This document shows, in pieces, positions 1-9,664 of a stretch of DNA of 64,000 bases. Numbering within the stretch: the stretch's first letter is position 1; each line of letters opens with the position of its first letter. Source of the DNA: Lentisphaeria bacterium. GTDB lineage: Bacteria; Verrucomicrobiota; Lentisphaeria; Victivallales; Victivallaceae. The notes under the pieces were generated by a model that saw only the letters and a list, made by a program, of their open reading frames with translations, was not told the DNA's origin and did no database searches. The position numbers and the translations under genes are program-made. The stretch is taken from contig JAFSTC010000053.1 of the NCBI GenBank assembly GCA_017450705.1, positions 30,517-94,516 of the forward strand, given 5' to 3'.

Positions 1-95
1 TTGTGCTGTTTTTTTGCAAACGCCTCATGGAAAAAAAACGGCGTCGGCGGTACATTCCCTCACACGTTGAGAGACAAGGAGTTTTTTGCGGAAAG

Positions 96-1259
96 ATGCA
101 GATCGCGGCTTATTATTTCCCCAATTATCATCGCGACGAAAGGAACGAGGCGTTCCACGGCCGCGGCTGGACGGAGTGGGAACTTATGAAGTGCGCCCGG
201 CCCCGTTTCGAAGGTCACAGACAGCCCCGGATCCCCCTGTGGGGATATCAGGACGAGGCCGATCCGGCCGTCATGGCGCGGAAGATCGACGCCGCCGCGG
301 ATCACGGGATCGACGCCTTCGTCTTCGACTGGTACTGGTATGACGGTCCCTATCTCCAGCGCGCCCTCGACGAGGGGTTTCTCCTGGCTCCGAACCGTGA
401 CAGGATCAAATTCGCGCTGATGTGGGCCAACCACGACTGGCACGACAAGCACCCCGTGAGTTTCGCCAACGCGACGAACGCCCCCGTGCTGTATCCGTGG
501 ACGAGCACGCCCGAAAACATCTGCGAGGTATGGGATTACATCATCGGGCGCTATTTCACCAGTCCCTCCTACTGGTCCGTCAACGGGAAACCGTATTTTT
601 CGATCTATGCCGTGAAGCGTTTCATCAGCCAGATGGGCGGCACGGCCAATACGGCGAAAGTGCTCGCGCTGCTGCGGCAAAAGGCCGTCAACGCCGGTCT
701 GCCGGGCGTTCATATCAATGCCGTTTCCTTCGACAATCTGGACAACAGGCCCTTTTGCGAATCGGCTGTCATTCTCGAGGCGGAGGGGGTGGGCTTCGAC
801 AGCTTCACAAGCTACAACAGCGCGGGGGCCACGCCGGTCTGGCGGGAGAAATTCCCGCGTGTGGCGTACGCCGAAGCGGCCCGGGAGTATCTCGCTTTTG
901 CGGCGCACCTGGTCGATGCGCTGCCCGTGCCGTACTATCCGGTCGTGACGGCGGGCTGGGATTCCTCTCCCAGAACGGTGCAGTCCGACGCCTACCGTTT
1001 CGGCGCCTACCCCTTCATGCCGGTCATGGAACCGGAGGAGGAGCCCTTCGAAAAACTCTTCTCGGACCTGAAGCGGATGACCGGAAAATACGACGATGAA
1101 AACCGGATCATTTTCATCAACGCCTGGAACGAGTGGACCGAAGGCAGTTATCTCGAACCCGACACGCACAACAAGTACAAGTTTCTGGAGATCATAAAGA
1201 GACAGACAACGGGAAGCCGAAACGGGAGACCGGAACTTAAAGGAAAGGATGAAAAATGA
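96..1259 (+). CDS. WbsX-like GH99-fold glycan-processing protein
   Basis: The protein has 387 residues and matches the WbsX / GH99-like family, TIM-barrel proteins found in polysaccharide clusters and annotated as glycosyltransferase or glycosidase. Visible family motifs are YYFPNYH (residues 6-12), GWTEWELMK, a [12 protein letters not shown] stretch followed by WGY, and near the C-terminus [14 protein letters not shown] start at ATG 96 because the family begins with this YYFP strand; the reading frame is open to the window edge, but the extra residues are basic and unlike the family. An AAGGAG lies about 14 bp upstream, a rather long spacing. No signal peptide is seen, so it is probably cytoplasmic. 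Its stop overlaps the next start (ATGA), so it is translationally coupled to the pseudopilin. The exact reaction is unknown. Membership is clear; the role in glycan breakdown is inferred from the operon. Confidence 0.8.
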   Translation: MQIAAYYFPNYHRDERNEAFHGRGWTEWELMKCARPRFEGHRQPRIPLWGYQDEADPAVMARKIDAAADHGIDAFVFDWYWYDGPYLQRALDEGFLLAPNRDRIKFALMWANHDWHDKHPVSFANATNAPVLYPWTSTPENICEVWDYIIGRYFTSPSYWSVNGKPYFSIYAVKRFISQMGGTANTAKVLALLRQKAVNAGLPGVHINAVSFDNLDNRPFCESAVILEAEGVGFDSFTSYNSAGATPVWREKFPRVAYAEAAREYLAFAAHLVDALPVPYYPVVTAGWDSSPRTVQSDAYRFGAYPFMPVMEPEEEPFEKLFSDLKRMTGKYDDENRIIFINAWNEWTEGSYLEPDTHNKYKFLEIIKRQTTGSRNGRPELKGKDEK

Positions 1260-1969
1260 AGAGAACTTCAAAAAGAAACGCGGCGGATTTCACTTTGATC
1301 GAGCTGCTGGTCGTCATCGCCATCATCGCCATATTGGCCGCAATGCTGCTGCCCGCGCTGCAGCAGGCCCGGGCGAGAGCCAAACTCCAGCAGTGCAATT
1401 CCAACTTGAAACAGATGACCCAGGGCGTGAATTTCTACATCGACGACAATGACGGCTGGCAGTTCGGCGGCAACCGCGCGGAGGTCATCCACGAATATCT
1501 CCAGCATTGCGGCAAGCGGGGTTATTTCGGAGCCTTCAAGGAAAGAAACATCGGCGACGCCACCAAGCAGGGGCTCGGCATCATGCGCTGTCCCGAAAAG
1601 AAGCACACCAACCAGGTGAACATGGTCGACAGCGATTTCGGCGTCAACAGCTATCTCGGCTCCGTGGGCCGCTATGCGCCGTGGAAAAGAAGTCTGCCCT
1701 ACGGGGCGACCTTCGCCTCCGGTCAGGGACGCTACTATTTCAAGCCCGATTCGATCAAATGGCCGACGAAGGTCCCGTTCTGGATGGACGGGAATTCGGG
1801 AAATCCCTTTATCGCGCCGGCTTACGGATGGCCCAACATCAAAGCGAGGCACAGCGGACGGGCGTCGGTGAGCTTCGTCGAGGGCCATACGGAAGTCATG
1901 GATGAGAATGTGCTGACCAGAAGGATCAACGGGTACGGGTTCTACGTCTCCAACAAGATCACGGAGTAG
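1256..1969 (+). CDS. pseudopilin-like protein with H-X9-DG type domain
   Basis: The 237-residue protein has a type IV pilin/type II secretion prepilin N-terminus: a short basic leader, then [20 protein letters not shown] with the conserved Glu at +5, followed by [11 protein letters not shown]. It ends in the processing-associated H-X9-DG region, here [13 protein letters not shown], where Glu replaces Asp. The residue before the cleavage Phe is Asp, not the usual Gly. Proteins of this type are strongly expanded in Lentisphaerota and sit beside secreted sugar enzymes; they are thought to be membrane-anchored, but their role is unproven. The start overlaps the WbsX-like stop (ATGA) and the LamG-like gene follows after 5 bp, so it belongs to a four-gene operon. 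Confidence 0.9.
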   Translation: MKRTSKRNAADFTLIELLVVIAIIAILAAMLLPALQQARARAKLQQCNSNLKQMTQGVNFYIDDNDGWQFGGNRAEVIHEYLQHCGKRGYFGAFKERNIGDATKQGLGIMRCPEKKHTNQVNMVDSDFGVNSYLGSVGRYAPWKRSLPYGATFASGQGRYYFKPDSIKWPTKVPFWMDGNSGNPFIAPAYGWPNIKARHSGRASVSFVEGHTEVMDENVLTRRINGYGFYVSNKITE

Positions 1970-1974
1970 CCGAA

Positions 1975-2754
1975 ATGAAAAAAACGATCGTTCTTATGGC
2001 GGCTTCCGCCGTGCTTCTGTGCCGTGTTTCGGGCGATGAGCTCGAGGATGCCGTGAAATTCCACGTTCCCTTCGAAAACAGCTGCAATGCCGTCGTTTCG
2101 GAAGGGGATGAAAAAGGCGCGCCCAGCGGCAAGCCGGTCTTCGTCGGCGGCGTCCGCGGCAAGGGGATCCGCAGCGGCAAAGGCGGTTCCGCGATCCGTT
2201 TCATGCGCGAAAGCAACCTCGATCTCGACAATCCCGGAACGGTCAACGTGTGGTTCAAGATCGACTGCGAACACGGCACGCCGGGCCCCGCCATCCCCTT
2301 CTGGGGTGTCGGAGCCGACGACAAAAGAGGGATACTCACCGTCGGCGTCCTGAATGATCCGATGAAGCTCTGCCCGTGCCGCCGCCAGATCGGGTTTCTC
2401 CTCATCAGCAGAAAACGTCCGAAATATGCCAAAGCCTACGCCGTGACGACGGGATCCCGGCGCATCTGCTCCGGGTGGCATCTCCTGTCGTCGGCCTGGT
2501 CCGGCAATAAACTCTTCGTCAGTCTCGACGGCGTCCCCTATCGCTCCTTCGAACTTGAAAAGCCGCTGTCCAACGAAGAACTCGGTTACCAGAAGCGCTT
2601 CGGCGTCGGCTGGAGCTATGAAAGATGGCCGTATGTCATCGACGAATTCACCGTTTACGGCAGAAAACTTTCCGACGCCGAGATCAAAGAGATATACGAA
2701 AAGGGCATGAAACATCTTGGCGGAGAGAACAAAAATGACGAAAGCGCAAAGTAG
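1975..2754 (+). CDS. secreted LamG/concanavalin A-like protein
   Basis: The protein has 259 residues with a signal peptide (MKKTIVLMAASAVLLCRVSG). The body resembles a LamG-like jelly roll: the stretches around NVWFKID, GWHLLSSAWSGNKLFVSLDG and YVIDEFTVYGRKLSDAEIKEIY are typical of the last strands of such domains. It would be periplasmic or extracellular and bind or present a glycan. No catalytic residues can be named. A GGAG sits 8 bp before the start. Its end overlaps the next gene by 20 bp, which supports co-expression with the large enzyme downstream. Confidence 0.7.
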   Translation: MKKTIVLMAASAVLLCRVSGDELEDAVKFHVPFENSCNAVVSEGDEKGAPSGKPVFVGGVRGKGIRSGKGGSAIRFMRESNLDLDNPGTVNVWFKIDCEHGTPGPAIPFWGVGADDKRGILTVGVLNDPMKLCPCRRQIGFLLISRKRPKYAKAYAVTTGSRRICSGWHLLSSAWSGNKLFVSLDGVPYRSFELEKPLSNEELGYQKRFGVGWSYERWPYVIDEFTVYGRKLSDAEIKEIYEKGMKHLGGENKNDESAK

Positions 2755-5700
2755 GGCGTCGGTCGGGGCGGCCGTCTTTCTGCTTCCCCTGCTCGTTTTC
2801 GGCGGAAGCGGAACCGTCATGCGCGCGGGAGCCATGCCGAAAGCGCCGCTGATCGACGGCGTCGTCGATGAAAAAGAATGGCGGGGAAGTGTCCCTCTTT
2901 TCGGATTCAAGCGCTACAACAGCGAAGTCCTTTCCCACCGTCAGGGGGTGTGGCGGATCGGCTTCACCGCGAAGAATCTCTTTTTCTCCTGCCGCAGTCA
3001 ACTGCCGCCCAAGGGGATGAAACTCGATTCCAAGATCGCGCAGAACGGCAGAAAAATCTACAAGGACGACACGGCCGAACTGCTTTTTCACACGCCGAAG
3101 AACGATCACGTGTTTCAGCTGGGCCTGAACCCGAAAGGGAAATATTTCAGCACCTGCTACAAGATCGCGGACGGGGCGGTGACCCATACGAAGATGCTGG
3201 ACTGGGACCCCCAGGTCCGCATCGCGAGCAAAATGCACGACGGCGTGTGGGATATCGAGGTCGCGATCCCGCTCGATCAGCTGGGTTTTTCAAACGGGAA
3301 AACGCCCGTGGGCCAATGGGGGTTCCAGCTGGCCAGGACTTATCACAACCCCGTGGAAGTCACGGGGCTGACGAAAACGCAGCTTTTCTGTTATCCCCAG
3401 AATATGGCGGAATTCATATTCGATCCCGCCATGCCGTCGGGCGGTCTGGCGACGCTGGGGAAGGATTACGCCAAATGCAGATACGATATAGAACTGCCTG
3501 TTTTCAACAACACCAATGCGGCCCGGAAGGTCGAGTGCGTGCTCAATATCACCAGCGGTGCGGCGCCGCGCTTCCTGAACAAAACCGTGGAGCTCCCGCC
3601 GCGGGGAAGTCACGTTTTCAGACTGAGATACGACGAGTCCGCCGCTTCCGTCGATGCGTATGACCTCAAGGCCGAGATCAACGACGTTTCTTCCAGGAAA
3701 ACGCTTTTCAAGCGCTCCTTCTCATGGACGCCGCCCCCCGCGGCCCTCTGGAAGGAAAAGAAGGTAACTTCCGCCGAATTCGAATTCGCGCACTACCCCG
3801 CTTACGGCAAGATGAAGGCACGTTACGGCAATCCGCAGATCAAGGCGGCGGCCGACGTCACGGGCGTGAAGTTCTCGATCCGCGACTCCGGCGGAAAAAT
3901 CGTTTCGACCTCTCAAGCGGAGAAAAAGCCCTACGGTTTTTTTGCCCTCTGGGAGATCGGCAGACTGCCCGACGGCAAATACACCATCGAAGCCGAAATG
4001 ACGCATAAAGACGGCAAAAAGACCGTCAAAAGCGCCGCTTTCGAGTCCGCCCATTTCCCGTGGGAAAACAATCAGATCGGCAAGGACCGCGTGATCATCC
4101 CTCCCTTCACCCCCCTGCGGATCGAGGGACGGGAGATCCATGCGCTGCAGACCGGATACCGCCTGAAAAACGGCTTTTTCGACGCAGTCTACGCTCAGGG
4201 CAGAAACATCCTCGCCGGAGCGGCGTGTCTTGTCATCGACGGGAAAAAGGACTATTTCGGAGAGAAATCCTTCCGTTTCACGGAAAAAAGTCCGGACAGG
4301 GTCGTCGCCGAAACTTTGCTGGAAGGCAAAAATGTCTCCGTCAAAGCCGTTTCGGAGTTCGACTACGACGGCATGTGCAAAATGACGCTGCACTTTGCCC
4401 CGCAGGGAAAATGGGAGACGGAGTCCCTGGTGCTGGAGCTCCCCCTCCGGGCGGAAGAGGCTTCTCAGATGCACGGCATGCAGGGGATCCCGCATTTCCA
4501 CCCCGCCCGTTTCCTCAAGAGCGGCGAGGGGCGGATCTGGAACAATCTCGAGGAGCGGCAAAATCCCCGCCTCAAAACGCCCTTCTGGCCCTATCTGTGG
4601 TTCGGCGGCCAGTACCGCGGGATCGCCTGGTTCGCCCCGTCGGACAGGAACTGGAATCTGAAGAAAGACGCCGTCTCCACCGAACTTGTCCGCGAAAACG
4701 GCGCGGTGACGCTCAAAGTCCATCTCTTCAACCAGAAGACCGTCAGGGAAAAGCCCTTCGAGATCGTCATGGGATTCATGGCAAGCCCCGTCAAGCCCCG
4801 GCCGGAAAACTGGCGGCAGTACACCAGCCGCTGGAAACCGGCTCCTCATGCAAAATTCATGGCTTCATTGAGCGGCAGTTACATCTGGGGCACGTGGCGT
4901 CCCAGCGACCCCTTCCCCATCAACGACGATTACGAAATGGCGCGGAAGCTCGGCAAAGACGTCCGCGGAAAAAGCGCCGTCGAACGGGGGGATATCGAAG
5001 ACTTCATCAAACGCAACTGCGGTTCCATGCAATTGGATGAGATCCGCCGCCTGCGCATCCATCTCGAACGGGGCCGGGATTTTGCCCGGAACGGCGACAT
5101 CCTTCACCCCTACATGAATCCCGCCTCCGGCTCGGATGCGTGGCCGGACTTCAGGACGTTCCAAGACGAGTGGCATCATGCCGAGTACCGCAATATAACG
5201 GATTACGACGAATACAGCATGTACAGCTCGCCGTCCCACCGCGATTTTCTGCTTTATTATGTCAAGAAACTGCTCGACTGCGGTCTGGACGGCATCTACT
5301 GGGACAACTGCGGCGGGCCCATGCTGATCTTCGATCCCGTCACGGGACCCGCCTATGAACTTCCGGACGGCAGCATCCAGCCCTACTGCGACTGGTTCGG
5401 CAGGCGCGAGCTCATCAAACGCACCGCCGTCGCGGCGTATCTCGCAGGGAAGACCGTTTTCGACGGGAGACCGATGGTGGATCTTCACATCACCAACGGC
5501 ATCACCCTGCCGTACCTGAGTTTTGCGGCGTTCCAGCTGGATCTGGAGCGCGGATACGGGCCGACGGAGTTCCACGAGCGTTTCAGCGAGGAACACATTC
5601 TGACCGAAACCCTGGGCACCCACACGGGATGCGCCCCCGCGGTCCTCTGCGGTCTCACCGGAAACGATCTGGAGCACATAACCCGAAGTTTCATGGGTTA

Positions 5701-6100
5701 TACGTTTGCCTATGATCTGCCGAACGTCATCTGGGCCGCCCATCATGGGAAAGCATACAACACCGTGTGGCGCAAACTGTTTCAATTCGGCTACGGCACG
5801 AAGGATGTCGAAGTCGTCACGTTCTGGGACGAGGGCGCGCCGAAAGTCGTGACGACGAAAGACCGGGACGCCCGCATCACCGTCTACCGCCGCAAAGACA
5901 GAGTTCACGCGGTCGTCGCGGTGTGCGACATGGGCAATCGGAAGCGCCGGGTCGCCGTCGATGTTTCGGGCCTCAAGTACAAAAATGTCATCGTCTCGGA
6001 CTTCGAGACCGGCAAAAAACTTGCCGTTTCGCCCGAAGGCGTCGTCGACGCCGCTCTGCCGCGCCGGGAGTTCGTTCTGCTCGAGATCAAGGGCGAATGA
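2735..6100 (+). CDS. very large secreted CBM9-like plus TIM-barrel hydrolase-like protein
   Basis: The protein has 1121 residues. A signal peptide (residues about 8-25) is followed by a CBM9/DOMON-like sandwich containing LIDGVVDEKEW and later DDTAELLFH and DIEVAIPLDQLGF (about 30-240). Next come beta-rich linker domains, and then a C-terminal barrel from about 710 with CGLDGIYWDNCGG, a Trp-Asp pair typical of retaining glycosidase-type barrels such as the GH123/DUF6067 group. A small beta domain ends the chain. The start ATG at 2735 has GGAGA 8 bp upstream; an in-frame TTG at 2717 is the alternative. It is the last gene of the operon. Substrate is unknown; secreted glycan degradation is inferred. 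Confidence 0.7.
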   Translation: MTKAQSRASVGAAVFLLPLLVFGGSGTVMRAGAMPKAPLIDGVVDEKEWRGSVPLFGFKRYNSEVLSHRQGVWRIGFTAKNLFFSCRSQLPPKGMKLDSKIAQNGRKIYKDDTAELLFHTPKNDHVFQLGLNPKGKYFSTCYKIADGAVTHTKMLDWDPQVRIASKMHDGVWDIEVAIPLDQLGFSNGKTPVGQWGFQLARTYHNPVEVTGLTKTQLFCYPQNMAEFIFDPAMPSGGLATLGKDYAKCRYDIELPVFNNTNAARKVECVLNITSGAAPRFLNKTVELPPRGSHVFRLRYDESAASVDAYDLKAEINDVSSRKTLFKRSFSWTPPPAALWKEKKVTSAEFEFAHYPAYGKMKARYGNPQIKAAADVTGVKFSIRDSGGKIVSTSQAEKKPYGFFALWEIGRLPDGKYTIEAEMTHKDGKKTVKSAAFESAHFPWENNQIGKDRVIIPPFTPLRIEGREIHALQTGYRLKNGFFDAVYAQGRNILAGAACLVIDGKKDYFGEKSFRFTEKSPDRVVAETLLEGKNVSVKAVSEFDYDGMCKMTLHFAPQGKWETESLVLELPLRAEEASQMHGMQGIPHFHPARFLKSGEGRIWNNLEERQNPRLKTPFWPYLWFGGQYRGIAWFAPSDRNWNLKKDAVSTELVRENGAVTLKVHLFNQKTVREKPFEIVMGFMASPVKPRPENWRQYTSRWKPAPHAKFMASLSGSYIWGTWRPSDPFPINDDYEMARKLGKDVRGKSAVERGDIEDFIKRNCGSMQLDEIRRLRIHLERGRDFARNGDILHPYMNPASGSDAWPDFRTFQDEWHHAEYRNITDYDEYSMYSSPSHRDFLLYYVKKLLDCGLDGIYWDNCGGPMLIFDPVTGPAYELPDGSIQPYCDWFGRRELIKRTAVAAYLAGKTVFDGRPMVDLHITNGITLPYLSFAAFQLDLERGYGPTEFHERFSEEHILTETLGTHTGCAPAVLCGLTGNDLEHITRSFMGYTFAYDLPNVIWAAHHGKAYNTVWRKLFQFGYGTKDVEVVTFWDEGAPKVVTTKDRDARITVYRRKDRVHAVVAVCDMGNRKRRVAVDVSGLKYKNVIVSDFETGKKLAVSPEGVVDAALPRREFVLLEIKGE

Positions 6101-6253
6101 CGAACTCCCCAAAAAGTTGCCTTCGCCGCCGTTTGAGGCGGCTCACCCCGGCGTCCGCCGGGCACCGTTTGCGGGGCCCGGGGGCAATAAGTCTTATAAG
6201 TCCTATGGGCCGGTCGGGCGCAAGCCCGCCGGCCCCATCTCATCTCTCATCTC
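6101..6253. terminator. hairpin-rich convergent terminator region
   Basis: This gap lies between the ends of two convergent genes. It holds GCCGCC/GGCGGC stems near 6126-6144 and a long stem at 6207-6235 (GGGCCGG.CGGGC, GCAA tetraloop, GCCCG.CGGCCC, one mismatch). AT-rich 9-mer repeats (AAGTCTTAT, AAGTCCTAT) lie on the left and CATCTC-type repeats on the right. It probably terminates both transcripts, although there is no classic U-run. Confidence 0.5.
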
Positions 6254-7114
6254 TTATCTCTGTTTTCTGTACTGCGAGGGGGGGATGCCGAAATGGCGCT
6301 TGAAAGCGCCGCTGAAGTGACTGGTGTCGCAGAAGCCCCAGTCCGAGGCGATCTCCTTGATCTCCGCGCCGGCGGCCAAGTCGGCGGCGGCGCCGTTGAG
6401 GCGGAAATACAGTTCGTAGAGCGAAAACGAGATCCCCATGCACGCCTTGAACACGTGGTGGAAATAACTTTCGCTGAGACAGCAGATCTCCGCCGCCCGG
6501 GCGGGGGAGAGCGGGACCTGCCGCCGGGAGGCCAGCGCTTCGAAGACGGGCGCGATCCGGGCAAATTTGCCCCCCGCCTCCCTCTGTCCGCTTTCGGGCT
6601 GTGCGGCAGCGGCGTCGCAGAGGAAATCCACCAGTTTCAGCCAGATCTTGCGCTCCGCGACCGCGGCGGGGAAATTTTTTTTGAGCATCTCGTGCTCGGC
6701 GGCGAGCTGCCGGGAAGCGGCTTTCATCTCCGGAAGCAGGAACGGCGTGCAATTCCAGTTCGGCGGGGTGTAGAGCAGGCGGCGGACGTTCTGCCGCTCC
6801 CCGCCGGGGACGCAGTTCATCACGGCCTCGGGAAGAAAGGTGAAGAGCAGCAGTTTCGCCCCGTTCCGGCTCACGGCGTTGCCGTGCAGCTGCCACGGGG
6901 AGGTGAGGAAGAGTTCCAGCGGCAGGGGCTTCAAGCGCATCCCCTCCTCGGACACCAGATGCTTCATCGAGAGGTCTCCCCCCAGCAGGATGCCCAGATG
7001 GACCGCGGCATGGATGTCGAACACCGGATTGACGAATCCGGCCGGGACGGTCTGCTCTTCAGCGGCCAGCGGCTGACTCAGACTCAACTGCCAATGGAAC
7101 AGAAAGGGGTTCAT
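6254..7114 (-). CDS. AraC-family transcriptional regulator
   Basis: The protein has 286 residues. An N-terminal sensing domain (about 1-160) precedes a C-terminal AraC double helix-turn-helix (about 195-284) with the family pattern SESYFHHVFKACMGISF, then EIKEIASDWGFCDTSHFSGAFKRHFGIPPSQYR. ATG 7114 has GGAG 7 bp upstream, and a good promoter lies just above it. A longer reading frame to 7321 would run through that promoter and is rejected. It is divergent from the 784-residue sugar enzyme at 7310 and likely controls it in response to a sugar ligand; the ligand is unknown. Confidence 0.88.
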   Translation of the reverse strand: MNPFLFHWQLSLSQPLAAEEQTVPAGFVNPVFDIHAAVHLGILLGGDLSMKHLVSEEGMRLKPLPLELFLTSPWQLHGNAVSRNGAKLLLFTFLPEAVMNCVPGGERQNVRRLLYTPPNWNCTPFLLPEMKAASRQLAAEHEMLKKNFPAAVAERKIWLKLVDFLCDAAAAQPESGQREAGGKFARIAPVFEALASRRQVPLSPARAAEICCLSESYFHHVFKACMGISFSLYELYFRLNGAAADLAAGAEIKEIASDWGFCDTSHFSGAFKRHFGIPPSQYRKQR

Positions 7115-7137
7115 CACATTTCTCCGCGATCTCCCGG

Positions 7138-7166
7138 AATATACACGGGCAAAACCGCACTTGCAA
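7138..7166 (-). promoter_or_regulatory. sigma-70-like promoter of the AraC gene
   Basis: Read on the minus strand: TTGCAA (7161-7166), 17 bp spacer, TATATT (7138-7143), about 24 bp before the AraC start codon. Confidence 0.6.
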
Positions 7167-7220
7167 ACAAAAAAAGCAGAAAGATCCCGGAAAAAAACCG
7201 AAAAATACACCCGTCCTCTG

Positions 7221-7249
7221 TTGCAAAACTTCTCCCCGGGGGCGATATT
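7221..7249 (+). promoter_or_regulatory. sigma-70-like promoter of the 7310 gene
   Basis: TTGCAA (7221-7226), 17 bp spacer, GATATT (7244-7249). The spacer holds CCCCGGGGG, a possible operator. The intergenic region is shared with the divergent AraC gene. Confidence 0.45.
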
Positions 7250-7309
7250 AGATGACAAAAGAAAGCCGCCCTCCCCGGAATATGCCGGGCGGCGGGAAGG
7301 GAGAAAAAA

Positions 7310-9664
7310 ATGGCGCAGCAAGTGATCTTTTCAGGAGATTTGAAAATCGTTTTCGACGGCGGACGCGGCGTTCTGCCGCAGGCGGTCTGGGTGAAGAATT
7401 TTTCCGGCGGGGAGGAACTCGTCGTCGACGGCGCGCGGAGCCGCTTCAGTCTCCGGGACGCCTCCGGGAGGGAGCTTTTTCCCCGCCGGGAGGGAGATGC
7501 GGACGTGAGTTTCCCCGAAAAGGACTGCACCCGGATCACCCTGAACGACCTCAAATTCTTTTCTTCCGACGGGGAGATCGTCCCGGAACTTCAGGGGTGT
7601 TTCTGCTATGACATTTTTTCGGACGGAACGGCGTTCTGTTCGCTCTTCCTCCTCGTCGCCTCGGCCAAAGGAGAGTCATTCGGCGATCTCAAGCTGACGC
7701 TGGGAGTCGACGCCGGGCGTTTCGACGACGTCCGCTGGGCATTCCTGCACCGCAAGGAACGCGTCGACGGCGCGGTGATCCAGGCGGCGGGGCCCGAGCG
7801 CTATCTTGCCCGGGGCGTGGAAAAACGCTCCCCCGAAGCGGCCCCCGTCGTCTCCTTCAACGGCACCCGGGAGGGAGGAGAGTCGATCTACGTCGAGTTC
7901 TTCGTCGAGGGCGGCGCCTCCCTCGACGGGCAGCGCAACAGGAACGAGACCCGCGTTGACTGGGAAAACGGCTCCCCCGCCGTCACCTGGAACTTTCAGA
8001 CTTCCCCCGGCGCCAAGCCGAAACTGGGCATGCAGTTCCGCAACACCTGGGGCTGGGTCATCCGGACGGCGCCCCGCAGACGGCACCTGCCGCCCTTCGT
8101 CATGTACCATTATCTGGACAACACGCTGCACTACCCCTCCATGGAGGAGCTGGATGCCATGAAGGACTCCGGCTGCGACGTGCTGGTCATGCACGAGAAC
8201 TGGCGCGCCGACGTCCAGAACGGCGGCGTGCCTTTCGACACAAGGCGCTTCGAAGAACTGGTTTCCGCCGCCCGGGCAAGGGGGATCCGGATCGCCGTCT
8301 ACATCCGCGGCAACGAGATCTCCGCCGTCGAGACCGCCTGCGCGTGGTTCGACCGGTACTTGCAAAAAAATTTCGACGGCCTGTACATCGACTACGGCAG
8401 TCCCACCTGCCGGGTGGTCGCCGCGGACGAGAACTTTCCCCACGGCCGGGTGCAGTTCCGCGCCCACTACGACCTCTTCCGCCGTCTGCGGGCCCGGGTC
8501 GGGGAGGACGGTCTTCTGTTTTCCCACACGGGGCCGGCCTTCTCCGGGCTGAGCCTCCCCCTGACAGACGGCTACGTTTCGGGCGAAGGCGAGAAGGGCC
8601 TGCTGGTCGCCAGCCGCAAACAGCATGAATACTTCAGCATGGCCCCCCTCTGCTGCGGGACCATGTGGACCGCCGCGTTCCCCGAGTACTCCACGGCAAA
8701 GATGATCCCGTTCCTCGCCGCCGCGGGGCAGTTCCCCCACAGCACTCTGGGCTGTCAGATCCCCTCCTCCAGTCTGACCCATCCCGGGGAACCCGGCATC
8801 AACGACCGGGCCTTCCGGCCGCTGTGGAAACTGTGGGGCCTCTTCAGGAACGAAAGGGACATGGCCGTTTTCAGCGACATCAACACAACTGGCGTCTTCC
8901 CCGCCGATCCCCTCTGCGGCCACTATATGATGATCAGCGCCGACGGGCGGCGCGCCCTCTGCATCGCCGCCAACTTCTCGGAAGAGGAAAAGACCTTCGA
9001 CGTCACGCCCGACTGGGAGAAATGCGGCTTTTCCCCCGAGGGGAAAACGTGCCGGCTTCTTTCCCCCGGTCAGGAATCGCCGGGAGAGGAAAAACTTTAC
9101 ACGTCGGAAAAGCTCGTTCTCACGCTGCCCGGAAACGGCTGCGCGGGGTTCTTCTTCGGTCCGGAGGAGACGGATTTCACCGATTACCGCAGGCCCTACC
9201 ACAGGCCCTGCGCCTCGGGATTGGCCTATCTCGCCTGCGTTGAGGCCCAGAAGCAGCTGCGCCGGGAGCCGCCGCGGTGGAACAAGGTGTATTTTTCGGC
9301 GGAGATCACTCCCTCGGGGGCTTTCGGCTACGAGGATTCCCTCCTGATCGACCTCTACGACAACAACTCCTATCTGGTGGCGTTCGGGGAGGACGGCTCC
9401 TTCCGCAAGCTGGCGGAGATCCTCACGCCGGAGGGGAAACCGCTCTACACGGGCGAGTCATCGCAGAAGATCGCCCTCGACGGGCTCCTGCCGCCGGGAC
9501 GGCATCATCTGGGGATTTATGCCACCCACGGCGGGGAACCCTTCTACTCCTTCTTCAAGGCCGTTCTTTCGGACGGGGAGGGGCACACCTGCGATCTGCT
9601 CTACCGCAACGATTACGAAAGCGACAGGGCGTTCCTGCACTTCGACGTCGTCATTCCCGGTTAG
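7310..9664 (+). CDS. cytoplasmic TIM-barrel glycosidase-like protein, family unassigned
   Basis: The protein has 784 residues and no signal peptide, so it is likely cytoplasmic. The N-terminal third is beta-rich. The centre is a TIM barrel beginning near PPFVMYHYLDN (about 263), with SGCDVLVMHENWRAD and NFDGLYIDYGSPTC; the Asp in the latter is at a strand end, as in GH36/GH31-type catalytic sites, but I cannot assign the family. The C-terminal part is beta-sandwich-like. GGAAGGGAG lies just before ATG 7310. Its 3' end overlaps the convergent 9651 gene by 14 bp. It probably finishes degradation of an imported oligosaccharide under the neighbouring AraC regulator. Confidence 0.6.
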   Translation: MAQQVIFSGDLKIVFDGGRGVLPQAVWVKNFSGGEELVVDGARSRFSLRDASGRELFPRREGDADVSFPEKDCTRITLNDLKFFSSDGEIVPELQGCFCYDIFSDGTAFCSLFLLVASAKGESFGDLKLTLGVDAGRFDDVRWAFLHRKERVDGAVIQAAGPERYLARGVEKRSPEAAPVVSFNGTREGGESIYVEFFVEGGASLDGQRNRNETRVDWENGSPAVTWNFQTSPGAKPKLGMQFRNTWGWVIRTAPRRRHLPPFVMYHYLDNTLHYPSMEELDAMKDSGCDVLVMHENWRADVQNGGVPFDTRRFEELVSAARARGIRIAVYIRGNEISAVETACAWFDRYLQKNFDGLYIDYGSPTCRVVAADENFPHGRVQFRAHYDLFRRLRARVGEDGLLFSHTGPAFSGLSLPLTDGYVSGEGEKGLLVASRKQHEYFSMAPLCCGTMWTAAFPEYSTAKMIPFLAAAGQFPHSTLGCQIPSSSLTHPGEPGINDRAFRPLWKLWGLFRNERDMAVFSDINTTGVFPADPLCGHYMMISADGRRALCIAANFSEEEKTFDVTPDWEKCGFSPEGKTCRLLSPGQESPGEEKLYTSEKLVLTLPGNGCAGFFFGPEETDFTDYRRPYHRPCASGLAYLACVEAQKQLRREPPRWNKVYFSAEITPSGAFGYEDSLLIDLYDNNSYLVAFGEDGSFRKLAEILTPEGKPLYTGESSQKIALDGLLPPGRHHLGIYATHGGEPFYSFFKAVLSDGEGHTCDLLYRNDYESDRAFLHFDVVIPG

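Noticed and set aside
1..95. Extension of the first gene to the window start and a promoter around 28-56
   Set aside because: The added residues do not resemble the family; a TACATT box exists but no acceptable -35 box was found.
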